DNA of 64,000 nt from Sapria himalayana (Eukaryota > Streptophyta > Magnoliopsida > Malpighiales > Rafflesiaceae): NCBI GenBank assembly GCA_029783825.1, contig JAREIK010010427.1, forward strand, positions 28,553 to 92,552. The letters are read 5' to 3'. Positions 39,295 to 53,800 of the stretch are shown here, one piece after another. Position 1 is the stretch's first letter. Each line of letters starts with the position of its first letter. The notes below the pieces were generated by a model. That model did no database searches. It was not told where the DNA came from and saw only the letters and a list, made by a program, of their open reading frames with translations. Both the position numbers and the translations under genes were made by a program.

Positions 39295-42200
39295 GTAATA
39301 ATAAATCTTAAAACTCATTTTAATTTGTATTCATTATAATTTTATATATTCATTTTAAATATTTATTAGTTTATTTTTATATAAATATTAATTATAAAAT
39401 AAATAATTAGTCTCACAAATATAATATTAAAAATTTACTTTTAATAAAAAAATATAATCTTATAAAAAGAAGTAAAAATTTAAAAACAAAGAATTATTAT
39501 TTAGTAATAAATTTTTTTTTTTGATTTTGAATTATTTTAGGTTTTGAAATTATATTTTAATTTTTATCTATCATATTAATAATAGTTTATTAATTTCTTT
39601 TATGATAATTGATATCATATCTATCAATAAAATTATTTATAATTAGTTTATATTATATATAATTATAATGATTAATATTACTAAATATTTTATTCACATT
39701 TTAAAAAAATTTAAAATTATTATATTTTAAAATGTTATAACCTTTAAAAATGTGAAAAATAACAAAAATTTTTTTTTGTTATTTCATTGTTTAGATAAAT
39801 CCTATAAACCACTAAATGCATAAATACTTAAATCAATAACTCCTAAATCTCGAAAACCCTAATAGATAATCATTTTAAACCGGTATACCCTATATAATAA
39901 ATAATAAATTTCAATATTATTTTTTTCATTATAATTTAAAATATTCATTTTAATTATTTATTCGTTTATTTTTATATAATTATTAATTGCAGAATAAATT
40001 GAGTTAGAGAAATATAATTTATATAATTATTTTTCATCAAAAAAATAATAATAAACTTTTTAAAAGAAAAAAAATTCAAAACAAAAAATTATTATATAGT
40101 ACTATATTTTGCTTTATTTCTGAATCAATTTAAGTTTTGTAATTATATTTAAATTGATATCTATCTTATTAATAATAGATTATTAATTTATTCTTTGATC
40201 ATTATTAGAATATTTATCAATAAAAATATTTATATTGAATTTATATGATATCTACATATAATGATTATTATAACTAATATAGTATTCACTTTTTAAAAAA
40301 ATTTAAAAATTATAATATTTTCAAAGGTTATAACCTTTCAAATATCAAAAAATAAAAAAAATAAATTTTTTGATATTTTTTTTAAATAACACCTATAAAC
40401 CACTAAATGCATACATAGTTAAATCAGTAAACTCTTAAACCCCGTAATGCCAAAATACATAAACCATTAAACCACTATATACTACTTAATAATTAATAAA
40501 TCTAATTTTTAATTCTATTTATTATAATTTTAAATATTCATTTTAATTATTTATTAGTTTATTTTTATAGAAATATTTATTACAAAATAAATTATGAGTG
40601 CGACAAATATAATTTAAAAATATATGTGCTTATAAAAGAAGTAAAAATTTAAAAATTAAAATTGTTAACGAGAAGTATATTTTACTATAATTTTGAAACA
40701 ATTTGGGTTTTGTAATTATTTGTTAATTAATATCTATCTTAATATCAATAGTTTATAAATTTAATTTTGATCATTATTATAATATATATCAATAAAATTA
40801 TTTATTGAATTTATATGATATATAATTATTAATATTATTATAACTATGTATTGTATTCACATTTTCAAAAAATTTTAAATATTATTATATTTTCAAAGGT
40901 TATAACCTATGAAAATGAGAATAAATTATGACGAATTTTTTTGATATTTTATTTTTTTAAATAAAACGTATAAACCACAAAAAGCCTAAAAACATAAATC
41001 GCTAAAATCTCAAATGAAAAACCTCTAAATACTTAAACCATTAACTGGTATAGAGTAAATAAATCATAAATCTCATTTTAAATTTTATTCAGTATAATAT
41101 TAAATTTTTTATTTTAATTATTTATCAGTTTATTTTTCTAAAAATATTAAATACAAAATAAATTATTAGTGAGACAGATCTAATTTAAATAAAATAGTAT
41201 CTTTAAATAATAAATAATAAATTAATTTTTTTTCATTATAATTTTTACATATTCATTTTAATTATTTATTTGTTTATTTATATATAAATATTAATTACAA
41301 AATAAATTGAGCTAGACAAAAATAATTTATATAAATTATTTTTTATCAAAAAATTATAAATTAACTTTTTAAAAGAAAAAAAATTTCAAAACAAAAAATA
41401 TTATATAGTAATATATTTTGCTTTGCTTCTGAATTATTTTAGGTTTTGTAATTATTTTATAATTGATATCTATCTTATTAATAATAGATTATTAATTTAT
41501 TTTTTTGATCATTATTATATTTAAATTTATATTTAGTTTATTAATATCTATCAATAAAATTGTTTATTTTTAATTTACATGATATATAATTATTAAGTTT
41601 ATTATAACTAAATATTGTATTCACATTTGAAAAAAATTTAAAAATTATTATATTTATAAAGGTTATAACCTTCAAAATTATAAAAATTTGAAAAATAATT
41701 TTTTTTATTATTTCTTTATTTAAATAAACATATAAACTACTAAATGCCTAAGCACTTAAATTACTAAACTCATAAACTCTTAATATTTAGACCATTAAAC
41801 CAGTATACTCTAAATAATTAATTATAAATCTCATTTTTTTTTGTATTCAATATAATTTTAATATTCATTTTAATTATTTATTAGTTTATTTTTATAGAAA
41901 TATTAATTGAAAAATAAATTATGAATGAGGCAAATATAAGTTAAATAATTTATCTTCCTCAAAAAAATTTATGAGCTTATTAAAAGAATCAAAAATTTAA
42001 AATTTAAAATTATTTTTTAGTAATATATTTTATTTTGATATTGAAACATTTTAGGTTTTACAAATATATTTTAATTAATATCTATCTTATTAATAATAGT
42101 TTATTAATCTATTTTATGATCAGTATTATAATATCGATCAATAGAATTATTTATATTGAATTTACATGGTATTTATTTTTATGATTATTATAATTAAATA

Positions 42201-42368
42201 TTGTATTAACATTTGAAAAAAAAAATTAAAAATTATAATATTTTTAATGGTTATAACCTTGAAAATGATAAAAAATCATAAAAAAAATTTTTTTGTTATT
42301 TAATTATTTAAATAAAACCTATAAACCACAAAATACCTAAATACTTAAATTACTAAACTCCTAAACCC
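39295..42368 (+). repeat. R1 satellite array 2d
   Basis: Main-orientation R1 with palindrome-region landmarks near 39730, 40325, 40895, 41660 and 42245. The 40895-41660 interval is long (about 765 bp). It contains the doubled 150-bp segment and, near 41515-41560, an extra ATTTAAATTTATATTTAGTT insertion that is also found near 54395. The last monomer stops in its telomere-like block at AAACTCCTAAACCC, where R2 copy 3 begins. No genes are seen. Confidence 0.93.
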
Positions 42369-43375
42369 AGATGTTGTTACACCACACACACATAGCGACG
42401 GACCACAATACACACGTGCACATATTCTTGTCCATTTAAGTGTAGCAATTAAAGGGGCTAGCAAGTCCTAGAAGCAGCCAGAAGTATGGGCCACCGGCTT
42501 GTAGAGGGCCCCACTAGCAAGCCGGGATGATAACATTTAGACAACTGATGAGACCGAGCAAAGTGGTCGGGATTAACCCAGGAGTAGCTAGGAGTGGGTC
42601 CCACTAGCCCTATTAGGCAGCATAGAGGGCCACCCAACCATCGCCCAACAGGAGTAGCAGGTAATCCTTGATTAATTGGAGAGCCAGCAAAATCCGAAGC
42701 ATCACCAAGCACGGCTAGTAAGCAATGGAGTCCATACCATCCACATGGGAGCGAAAGATTCAAACTTGTAGTTTATGTTTGTAGTCTTATTTGTATTTTG
42801 GACTTTATATGCACCATGTACTTGTAGAGATGGATCATGACATACTCACACACACAATCTTGTTTGTTCTCTATCTAGCATGCAATGAGGGCAACTTGAC
42901 CCATGAGTGAATCTAAGTGGGGCCCACTAATGCATTTTGTAAATACACATTAGGCAATGCTACACTCCCGGGAGCAGAATACCCATCTTTATAGCATTTT
43001 GTAATTTTACTTGTATTCTAGCTTGGTTGTACGCGTAGATAATTAGACTATGAGATGGACCTCATCACACATGCACACTGATGCATGCATATTTTTTGAT
43101 ATTTTGTCGGTGCAACATACAGCAACTTTTTTGGAGCTCGAGGAGGAAGCATTCTAACCCAAGAGATACTCTTTTGAGGATTGTTGGAGCAAAAGAATGT
43201 GGAATTCATAGGTTAGAATGAATTGACTATGTGCCGTAGATATGGACTTGTGGATTTAAGGTTATTCAGGTTTACATGTATTCCATTGCATAGCAATGAC
43301 ATATGCTAACGCTTGATGCTGCATGTCACACACATGCACAATCTTATATTTGCATAGTATTAATATGGTGTATCA

Positions 43376-43658
43376 TTCAGGTTCCTCCAAAAGGCTTCGA
43401 CAAATCCGAATGGAAAGGACGCACTGCGCATAATGACTCAATGCCAACTTTGAATTTCGGGAATGCCAGGTGATTTTAGTTGTATTCGTATGCTTTGAAT
43501 TATTAGGCATTATGTTTTTTTATGTATTTTATGCATTGAATCATTAAAGTGCATAGGATTTGGCGGGCTGGCCTAAATTAGTTAGCTTTTTAGTCTCTTG
43601 TAAGTTGTGTGCCTAAATGATAAATAAAGTGTGTATTTTTAAAAAAAACAAAAAAAAA
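43376..43658 (+). other. Transcript-like 3' end with poly-A run inside R2 (copy 3)
   Basis: Same layout as in copy 2: TATCATTCAG, then an open stretch with VPPKGFDKSEWKGRTAHNDS to TGA near 43472, AATAAA at 43623-43628 and an A-rich run at 43641-43658. Compared with copy 2, several codons differ by amino-acid changes (for example Leu to Phe, Glu to Lys, Cys to Arg), so there is no sign of protein-level constraint. Confidence 0.4.
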
Positions 43659-43735
43659 CCATAAACCCGAAACTTTAAATCCTAAATCGTAAACCATAAA
43701 CTATATCCCTAACGCATAAACCCTAAATCCTAAAT
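43659..43735 (+). repeat. Degenerate 7-bp telomere-like tract in R2 copy 3
   Basis: A heptamer series (CCATAAA, CCCGAAA, TCCTAAA, CCATAAA, CCCTAAA, TCCTAAA) directly follows the poly-A run. It aligns with the tracts in the other R2 copies. Differences such as ATATCCC for ATAACCC show independent decay. Confidence 0.83.
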
Positions 43736-44838
43736 CTTAATTTTTGCACTTTTATAATCAAATGACTAAGTGTTAAATTTAAATTGAAATTCACAACTTT
43801 TAGGAATGTCATAGATTTATCTTTTTGTATATGTAACACAAAGTCATGACTCAAGGGGCGAGTAATGGATTTAGTCTCATTCTTGCTTTAGATAATTATA
43901 GCATTAGCAATGGTTATGATTGTATATTTTGTCTCTAGAATACAAAATCATATCGATGAGAATATGTCATAACTTGTGTCTCTCAATTGAACATATTGTT
44001 ATGGCACTATGAATGATCATGAATACATATTTAATCAGTATAATACTGGGTCACGATATTTGATATAACCATAGCTTGTGAATTTTATCTTTATATTGCA
44101 AAGTCATTGCACTAGGAATCATTGTAACTTTGGACATTCCTCAAGAGCAAAAATCATGACCCAAGAAATAGTTAAAGCTCGAGTACTACTCTTTATAACT
44201 TTCTATAGCTAAAATTCTTGGGATTGCAAATATCACTATGGCTTTTTCCTTTGATTTGTGACCTCAAGTGTCAATATGCAATACTAATATTTTGAGCAAT
44301 GATTAAAACCATTTATACATTTGAATATGATTTATTTCCACCTCTTTGGGTATTTTGAGATTGTATACATAACTCATTTAATATAAAAAGAAAGAAATGA
44401 CACTTTTCATATCCATCAGGATATAAAAAGGGGGCTTGACATGCCAATAAAATAAAATTTTCGATTCTTGATTTAAAGAGAGCCATACATCTTGCCTTAC
44501 TCAATCTGCCCTGGGGCTAGTTTGTCTAATAGGCTACAAGGTAGTTATTTTGTTAGAGGTGAACTATGTTTATAAAAATTGCATTGAGTGTGTGCATGAG
44601 AGATATTTTAGTAGAAATTACAATACTCAATATAAATAGCATCCTCAACAACTGGCTATTTCAACACATAGGGTACAACTTTGGTTTAGTCTTTAGCGTA
44701 CATGAGTCAAATTACCTTTGATATCCCAGTGATTAAACTTCAAATAAGATGAGACATAATAGAGATAAAGTAAAAGCTCCTATTATTTTAATTAGAGCTT
44801 TAGCAATCATTCTAGAGTTGATAGTGGAACAAAATAAA

Positions 44839-47800
44839 TTATTTTAATTATTCAGTATACTTTTAATTTTTATTTTATTTATTTATCAGATTATTTTTAT
44901 AGAAATATTTAATTACAAAATAAATTATTAGTGAGACGAATCTAATATATTAAACCGGTATATCATAAATAATAAAGAATAAATCTCTTTTTTTTTTTTC
45001 ATTTTAATTTTAAATATTTAAATTTAATTATTATTTGTTTATTTTTATATAAATATTAATTACAAAATAAATTATGAGTTTCAGAAATATAATTTATATA
45101 AATTATTTTTCATCAAAATAATATAGATAAACTTTTTAAAGCAAAAAAAAATTTCAAAACAAAAATTATTATATTGTAATATAATGCTTTGCATCTGAAT
45201 CATTTTAAGTTTACTAATTATATTATAATTGATATATATCTTATTAATAATAGATTATTAATTTATTTTTTGATCATTATTAGAATATGTATCAATAAAA
45301 TAGTTTATATTTAATATATATGATATATAAATATAATGATTATTATAACTAAATATTGAATTCACTTTTGAAAAAAATTTAAAAATTATTATATTTTCTA
45401 AGGTTATAACCTTTGAAAATATCAAAAAATAATAAAAATAAATATTTTGTTTTTTATATAAAAAAAAACAAAATAAATGCATACACAGTTAAATAAGTAA
45501 ACTCCTAGTCCCCGTAATGCCTAAATACAGTACCATTAAACCGATATATTATACATAATAAATAATAAATCTAATTTTTAGTTCTATTTATTATAATTTT
45601 AAATATTTATTTTAATTATTTATTTGTTTATTTTTATAGAAATATTTATTACAAAATAATTATAAGTGCGACAAATATAGTTTAAATAATTTATTTTAAT
45701 GATATAATATATATATGCATATGCAAGAAGTAAAAATTTAAAAATTTAAAATTATTATATAGTATTTTATTTACTTTAATTTTGAATCAATTTGGGGTTT
45801 GTAAATATTTTTAAATTAATTTCTATCTTTTTATTAATAGTTTATTAATTTAATTTTTGATCATTATTATAATATCTATCAATAAAATTGTTTATATTGA
45901 ATTTATATGATATATAATTATTAATATTATTATAACTAAAATATTATATTTACATTTAAAAAAATTTTAAATATTATTATATTTTTAAAGGTTATAACAT
46001 ATGAAAATGAGAAAAAAATATAAATTTTTTTTATTATTTTATTGTTTAAATAAAACCTATAAACCACTAAATACTTAAAAAAATAAAATGCTAAACTCCT
46101 AAACTTCAAAATATCTAAATACTTAAACCATTAAACTAGTATAAATTAATAATAAATCATAAATGTCATTTTAATTTTTAGTCAGTAGAATTTAAAATTT
46201 TATTTCAATTAGTTATCAGTTTATTTTATAGAAATATTAATTATAAAATAAATTATTAGTGAGACAAATATAATTAAAATTAACCTGGTATACCCTAAAT
46301 AATAATTGATAAATCTCATTTCTTTCATTATAAATATAAATATTCATTTTAATTATTTATTTGTTTATTTTTATATAAATATTAATTAAAAATAAATTAT
46401 TAGTTAGAAAAATATAATTTATATAAATTATTTTAATTATAAAATATAGATAAACCTTTTAAAATAAAAAAAAAATTAAAACAAATAATTATTATATTGT
46501 AATATATTTTGCTTTGCTTTTGAATTATTTTAGGTTTCGTAATTATATTTTAATTGATATATATCTTATTAATAATAGATTATTTATTTATTTTTTGATC
46601 ACTATTAGAATATTTATAAATAAAATTGGTAATATTGAATTTATATGATATATAAATATAATGTTTATTATAACTAAATATTGTATTCACTTTTGAAAAA
46701 AATTTAAATATTATTATATTTCAAAGGTAATAAAATACATTTGTTGTTATTTCATTTTTTAAATAAAACCTATAGATCATTAAATGCTTACTTACTTAAA
46801 TTTGTAAGCTCATAAATCCTTGAAACTCCTAAATACATAAACCTTTTAATAGCTATATACTACTTAATAAATAATAAATCTCAATTTTATTTCTATTTAT
46901 TATAATTTTAAGTATTCATTTTAATTATTTATAGTTTAATTTTTTAGAAAATTTAATTACAAAATAAATTCGATTGAGACAAATATTATTTAAATAATTT
47001 ATTTTAATAAGAAAAAATATAAGCTTATAAAAAGAAGGAAATTTTAAAAATTAAATATTATTATTTTGTAATATATTTTGATTTGATTTTTAATCATTTT
47101 GTGTTAAGTAAATATATTTTAATTAATATTTATATTATTAATAATAGAGTATTAATTTAATTTTGATCATTATTATAATATCTATCATTAAAATTATTTA
47201 TATTGAATTTATATGATATATAATTTGTAAGATTAATATAATTATACATTGTATTCACATTTCATAAAATTTTAAAATATTTTATTTTCAAAGTTAAAAC
47301 CTTTGAAAATTATAAAAATCAAAAAAATAATTTTAAATTTTATTATATAAATAAAACCTATAAACCACTAAATGCGAAAAAACATAAATTGCTAAACACC
47401 TAAACTACAATGCCCCTAAATTAACAATCCATTAAACTGGTATACCATATATAATAAATCATAAATCTCATTTTAATTTGTATTCATTATAATCTTAAAA
47501 ATTCATTTTAATTATTTATTAATTTATTTGTTATGGAAATATCAATCACAAAATAAATAATGAGTGAGACAAATATAATTTTAATAATTTATTTTTAATA
47601 AAAAAAATAAGCTTATATAAAGAAGTAAAAATTTAAAAACAAAAATTATTATTTAGTAATATATTTTACTTTGATTTTGAATCATTATATATAGGTCTTG
47701 CAATTATATTTTAATTGATATCAATCTTATTAATAATAGTTTATTAATTTATTATTTGATTATTTTTATAAAATCGAACAAAAAAACTACTTATATTCAC

Positions 47801-50800
47801 TTAAAATGTCTTATAATTATTAAGTTATTATAACTAAATATTATATTTACATTTGAAAAAATTTTAAAATTATTATATTATCAAAGGTTATAACTTTCAA
47901 AAATGATAAAAAATCACAAAAATATTTTTTTATGATTTTATTATTTAAATAAAAGTTATAAACCACTAAATGACTAAACATTTAAATCTCTAGACTCCAA
48001 AACCCCAAACCCCCCTAAATACATAAACCATTAAATCTATATAACCTAAATAATATATAATAAATCTCATTTTTATTTGGATTCATTATAATTTTAAATA
48101 TTCATTTTAATTATTTTTATTTTATTTTTATAGAAATGTTAATTAGAAAATAAATAAAGAGCGAGACAAATATAATTTAAATAAATTAATTTTTATGAAA
48201 AAAATATAAGCTTATAAAAATAAACAAATTTTCAAAAATTTAAAATTTTTTTAGTAATATAATTTACTTTGATTTTGAATTATTTTGGGTTCTGCAAATA
48301 TATTTTAATTAATATCTATCTTATTAATAATAGTTTATAAATTTATTTTTGGATCACTTTTATAATATATATTAATACATTTTTTTATATTGAATTAACA
48401 ACAAATATAATTATTAAGATTATTATAACTAAGTATCATGTTCATATTTTAGAACTATTAAAAAATTATTATATTTTCAAAGGTGATAACCTTTGAAAAT
48501 CACGAAAATTCATAAAAAAAAATTTTTTGTTATTTCATTGATTAAATAAAACCTATAAACATGAAAATGTGTAAACATACAAATCAATAAACTCCTTAAC
48601 CCCAAAACCACAAAAAACTTAAACAATTAAATAGTTATACCCTAAATAATAAATAATAAATCTCATTTTTATTAGTATTCATTATAATTTTAAATATACA
48701 TTTTAATTATCTATTAATTTAATTTTATAGAAATATAAATTAAAAAATAAATAATTAGTGAGGCAATTATAATTTAAATATTTTATTTTCTTCAAAAAAA
48801 TATATAACTTATAAATGGATACAAAATTTAAAAAATTAAAATTAATATTTAGTAAAATATTTAACTTTGATTTTGAGTCATTTTAGGTTTTGAAAATATA
48901 TTTTTAACAATATTTATCTTATTAATAATCGGTTATTACTTTTTTATGATCATTATTATAATAAATATCATAAAATAGTTTATATTGAATTGATTTGATA
49001 TATAATTATTATGATTATTATAACTTCATATTGTATCACTTTTCAAAAAAAATTTAAAAATTATTATATTTTCAAAGGTTATAACCTTCAAAAATGAGAA
49101 AAAATAACAAAAATAAATTTTTTGTTATTTAATAGTATAGTCTAAATAATAAATCATAAATCTCTGAAACCTATAAACCACTAAATGACTAAATACTAAA
49201 ATGACTAAACTCCTAAACACCGAAGCCCATAAATACTTAAAACATTAAATTAGTACAGTTTAAATAATAAATCATAAATCTAAGTCTTATTAGTATTCAT
49301 TATAATTTTAAAAATTCATTTTAATTATTTATCAGTTTATTTTTATAGAATTATTAATTACAAAATAAATTATTAGTGTGCCATATATAATTTAAATAAT
49401 TTATTTTTAATCAAAAAAAGTTTTGATAAAAAGAGGCAAATTTTTAAAAATAAAAAATTATTATTTAATAATATATCTTATTTTGATTTTGAATCATTTT
49501 AGATTTTACAATATCATTTTACTTATATTCAGCTCTTATAATACAAGTGTTAGTAATTTCATTTAATTAATCATTATTATAATATCTAAATTAAACTTAT
49601 TATATTGAGTTCTATATTATATATAATTATTAGATTATTATTTCTAAATTATTATATTCACATTTAAAAAATTAATATTATTATATTTTCAATGTTTACA
49701 ACTTTCACAACCATTAACAAAATCAAAAAATTAATTTTTTGTTATTTCATTCTTAAAACCAAACTATAAATCACTAAAGGTCTAAATAAATCACTTAAAA
49801 TTTTAAACCCAAAAAACACCTAAATATTTAGAACTTTTTTAAACTAGTGAATTCAGAATAATAAATAATAAATCTCAATTTATTTTGTTATCCAGTTATA
49901 ATTTTAAATATTATTTTAATTATTTAGTCGTTATTATTTTAGACTTATAATTTACAAACATAAATTATGAGTAAGACAAATATAATTTAATTTTTTATTT
50001 TTAATAACAAAAATATAACAGTTAAAAAAAAGCACAACATTAAAAAAATTAGTATTTAGTAATATATTTTACTTATGATTGAATAAATTTAGATTTTGCA
50101 AATACGTTTTAAATAATAACTATTTTATTTATAATAGTTTATTAATTTATTTTTTGATCATAATTATAATATCTAGCAATAAAATTATTTATATTAATTT
50201 AAAGTGAATTATAATTATGAAGATTATTATAAATAAATATTATATTTACATTTGAAAAAAATACTTAAACCTTTAAACTCGTAAACCTTAAAATATTTAA
50301 ATATTTATTAAAATATTAATTAAAAAATAAATAATGAGTGATACAAATATAATTTAAATAATTTATTTTTCATCAAAAAAATATATAAGTTTATAAAAGA
50401 AGCAAAAACGAAAAAACAAAAATTATTATTTAGTAATAACAAAAATAAATTTTTTTTTTCATTGTTTTACCAAAACATATAAACCACTAAATGCCTAAAA
50501 ACATAAATCACTAAAGTCCTAAATGACAAAACCTCTAAATACTTAAAATATTAAACTGGTATACATTAATAATAATTCATAAATCTCATTTTAATTGTTA
50601 TTCAGTTTATTTTAAATTTTTATTTTAATTATTTATCAGTTTATTTTATTGAATATTAATTACAAAATAAATTATTAGAGAGATAGATATAATTTAAATT
50701 AAACTGGTAAACCCTAAATAGTAAATAATAAATCTCATTTTTTTTCATTATAATTTTAAATATTCATTTTAATTATTTATTTGTTTAATTTTATATAAAT

Positions 50801-53800
50801 ATTAATTAAAAAATAAATTATGAGTTAGACAAATATAATTTATATAAATTATTATTCATTAAAAAAATATGGATAAACTTTTTAAAAGAAAGAAAAATTT
50901 CAAAACAACAAATTATTATATAGTAATATATTTGATTTCTTCTGAATCATTTTAGATTTTTTTATTAATTTTAATTGATATCTATCTTATTAATAATAAA
51001 TTATTAATTTATTTTTTGATCATTATTAGAATATTTCAATAAGATGTTTATATTGAATTTATATGTATATAAATATAATGATTATTATAACTAAATATTG
51101 AATTCATATTTGAAAAAAATTTAAAAATTATTATATTTCTAAGGTTATAATCTTTGAAAATATAAAAAATAATAAAAATAAATATTTTGTATTTTAATTT
51201 TTTAAATAAAACCTATAAACCACCTAAATGCCACTACATAGTAAATCAGTAAACTTCCTAATTGCCCGATAATGCCTAAAGCATCAACCCATTAACTACT
51301 ATATACTACTTAATAATTAAAAAAATCTACTTTGTTATTTCTATTTATTATTTTATCATAATTCATTTAATTATTTATTCGCTAATTGTTTATAGATATA
51401 TATTACAAAATAAAGTATGATTGTCGCCAATAAATTTACCTAATTTTATTTATATTCATTATAATTTTTAAATATTCATTTTAATTATTTTTTGTTATTT
51501 TTATAGAATTATAAATTACAAAATATATATGAGGAGACAATATAATTTAATTATATTATTTTAAAGACAAAAAATATAAACTTATAAAAGAAGCAAACAT
51601 CAAAAACATTATTATTTAGTTATTTATTTACTTTGAGTTTGAATAATTTAGTTTGGCAAATATCTTTAAAAATAATCTATCTTATTTATAATAGTTTTTA
51701 ATTTTCTTTGAATCATTAATATAATATCTTAAATAATACTGTTTATATTGAATTTATATGAATATAATTTTAACAATTAATACCTTAATTAATTTAAATA
51801 ATTTATTAAAATATTAATTACAAAATAATTCCGAGTGAAACAAATATAATTTAAATAATTTATTTTTATCAAAAAATATATAATTTTATAAAATGAGGCA
51901 AAAACTAAAAAACAAAAATTATTATTTAGTAATATATTTACTTTGATTTTTAATCATTTTAGTTTTTAAAATTAAATTTTAATTTATATCTATAATTTTA
52001 ATAATTGTTTATTAATTTATTTTTTGAAAATTGATATAATATCTATCAATATAATTGTTTATATTTAGTTTATATTATATTTTGTTATAATAATTATTAT
52101 TACTAAATATTGTATTCATATTTTTAAAAAATTTTAAAATTATTTTCTTTTCAAAGGTTATAATCTTTGAAAATTTGAAAAAATATCACAAATAATTTAT
52201 TTGATATTTCATTGTTAAAATAAAACATATAACCATTAATTGCCTAAATACTTAAATGAATAACTCGTAAATCTCAAAAATGCTAAATAGATAATTTTTT
52301 TAATTAGATATATCCTAAATAATAAACAATAATAATCATTTTTATTTTTTTCATTATAATTTTAAATATTCATTTAATTAATTATTTGTTTGTTTTTATA
52401 TAAATATTAATCACAAAATAAATTATGAGTTAGACAATTATAATTAAAATAAATTATTTTTCATCAAAAAAATATAGATAAACTTATTAAAAGAATAAAA
52501 AATTAAAACAAAAATTATATATAATCTATTAATTGCCTTTGATTTGAATCATTATTGGTTTGGTAATATAATTTTAATTATATCGTATCTTATTAATAAT
52601 AGATTATTAATTATTTTTGCATCATTTTAGAATATTATCAATAAAATTGTTTATATTGAATTTATATGATAATATAAATAATAATGATTATATTTATTAT
52701 ACTTAATTTTGAAATCAAACTTCTGAAAAAAAATTTAAAAATTATTATATTTTTCAGAGCTATACCTTTGAAAATGTGCAAAAATAAAAAAATATATTTT
52801 TTGATATTTATTATTTAATAAAGCCTATAAAACACTAAATGCCTAAACACTTAAATCATAACTCCTAATCTCTAAAACCCGAATAATAAATAATAATCTT
52901 TTTAAACTCATAACCCTAAATAATAAATAATAAATCTCAATATTATTTTTTTCATTATAAATTTAAATATTCATTTTAATAATTTATTTGTTTATTTTTA
53001 TATAAATATTAATTACAAAAAAAATATGAGTTTGACAAATATAATTTATATAAATTATGTTTCATTAAAATGAAAAAAAATTTTTTTAAAAGAAAAAATA
53101 ATTTCAAAACAACAAATTATTATATTGTAATATATTTTGCTTTCTTCTGAGTCATTTTAATATAGTAATATATTTTTCATCTAAATATTATATTTAGTAA
53201 TATATTTTGATTTGATTTTGAATCATTGTGTTATGTAAATATATTTTAATTATTCTTTATATTATTAATAATAATTTATTAATTTAATTTTTGATCATTA
53301 TTATAATATCTATCATTAAAATTGTTTATATTGTATTTATATGATATATAATTAGTTAGATTAATATAATTATACATAGTATTCTCATTTCAAAAAATTT
53401 TAAAATTATTATATTTCAAAGGTTATAACCTATGAAAATGAGAAAAAAATTATAGCAAATTTTTTTTGATATTTTATTTTTTTAAATAAAATGTATAAAC
53501 CACTAAAAACCTAAAACATAAATCGCTAAAATCCTAAATGAAAAACCTCTAAATACTTAAACCCATTAAACTGGTATACTAGTAATAATAAATCATAAAT
53601 CTCATTTTAAATTTATTCAGTATAATTTTAAATTGTTATTTTAATTATTTTATTAGTTTATTTTTAGTAGAAAGTATTAATTACAAAATAAATTATTAGT
53701 GAGACCGATCTAATTTAAATTAAAATTAGTATCCGATAATAATAAATAATAATCTCATTTTTTTCATTATAAAATTTAAATATTCATTATAATTATTATT

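Larger units (their letters stand above)
42369..44838 (+). repeat. R2 repeat unit, full length (copy 3)
   Basis: About 2.47 kb, clearly less AT-rich than the satellite. Its 5' third (ACACACACATAGCGACGG, GCAGCCAGAAGTATG, CACTAGCCCTATTAGGCAGC) has no recognisable protein match. Its middle carries the poly-A-type end and the heptamer telomere-like tract. Its 3' third is rich in TCATGA motifs and ends near GGAACAAAATAAATTATTTT. The minus-strand open frame 42458-42763 is broken by indels in copies 4 and 5. R1 lacks about 100 bp across the insertion: it stops in the 8-bp block and resumes at TTTTAATTATTCAGTATA. No terminal inverted repeat, LTR pair or clear target-site duplication is seen. Confidence 0.9.
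38200..49440 (+). repeat. Segmental duplication, copy A
   Basis: This interval aligns in order with 53070-64000. Shared private landmarks include the chimeric monomer fusion near 38290 (= 53160), the AAATCGCTAAAATC...TGAAAAACCTCTAAA variant (40995 = 53525), R2 at the same satellite phase (42369 = 55254), the GCTTACTTACTTAA variant (46787 = 61673) and the AATGTGTAAACATA variant (48565 = 63365). The copies differ by multi-monomer deletions: the 38560-40890 stretch, including the solo-LTR-like insertion, is absent from copy B. Confidence 0.7.

Noticed and set aside
42458..42763. 101-codon minus-strand open frame in R2 copy 3
   Set aside because: Frameshifted in copies 4 and 5 and has no known domain; a chance frame in GC-richer DNA.
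44313..44504. 63-codon minus-strand open frame in the R2 3' part
   Set aside because: No domain, not retained in copies 4 and 5, and overlaps simple R2 sequence.
42369..44838. R2 as a full transposon (solo LTR, Helitron, CACTA or MULE)
   Set aside because: No target-site duplication, no consistent terminal motif (TGTT at one copy is TACT in others), no terminal inverted repeat and no CTRR hairpin end. The constant flanks indicate spread by duplication.
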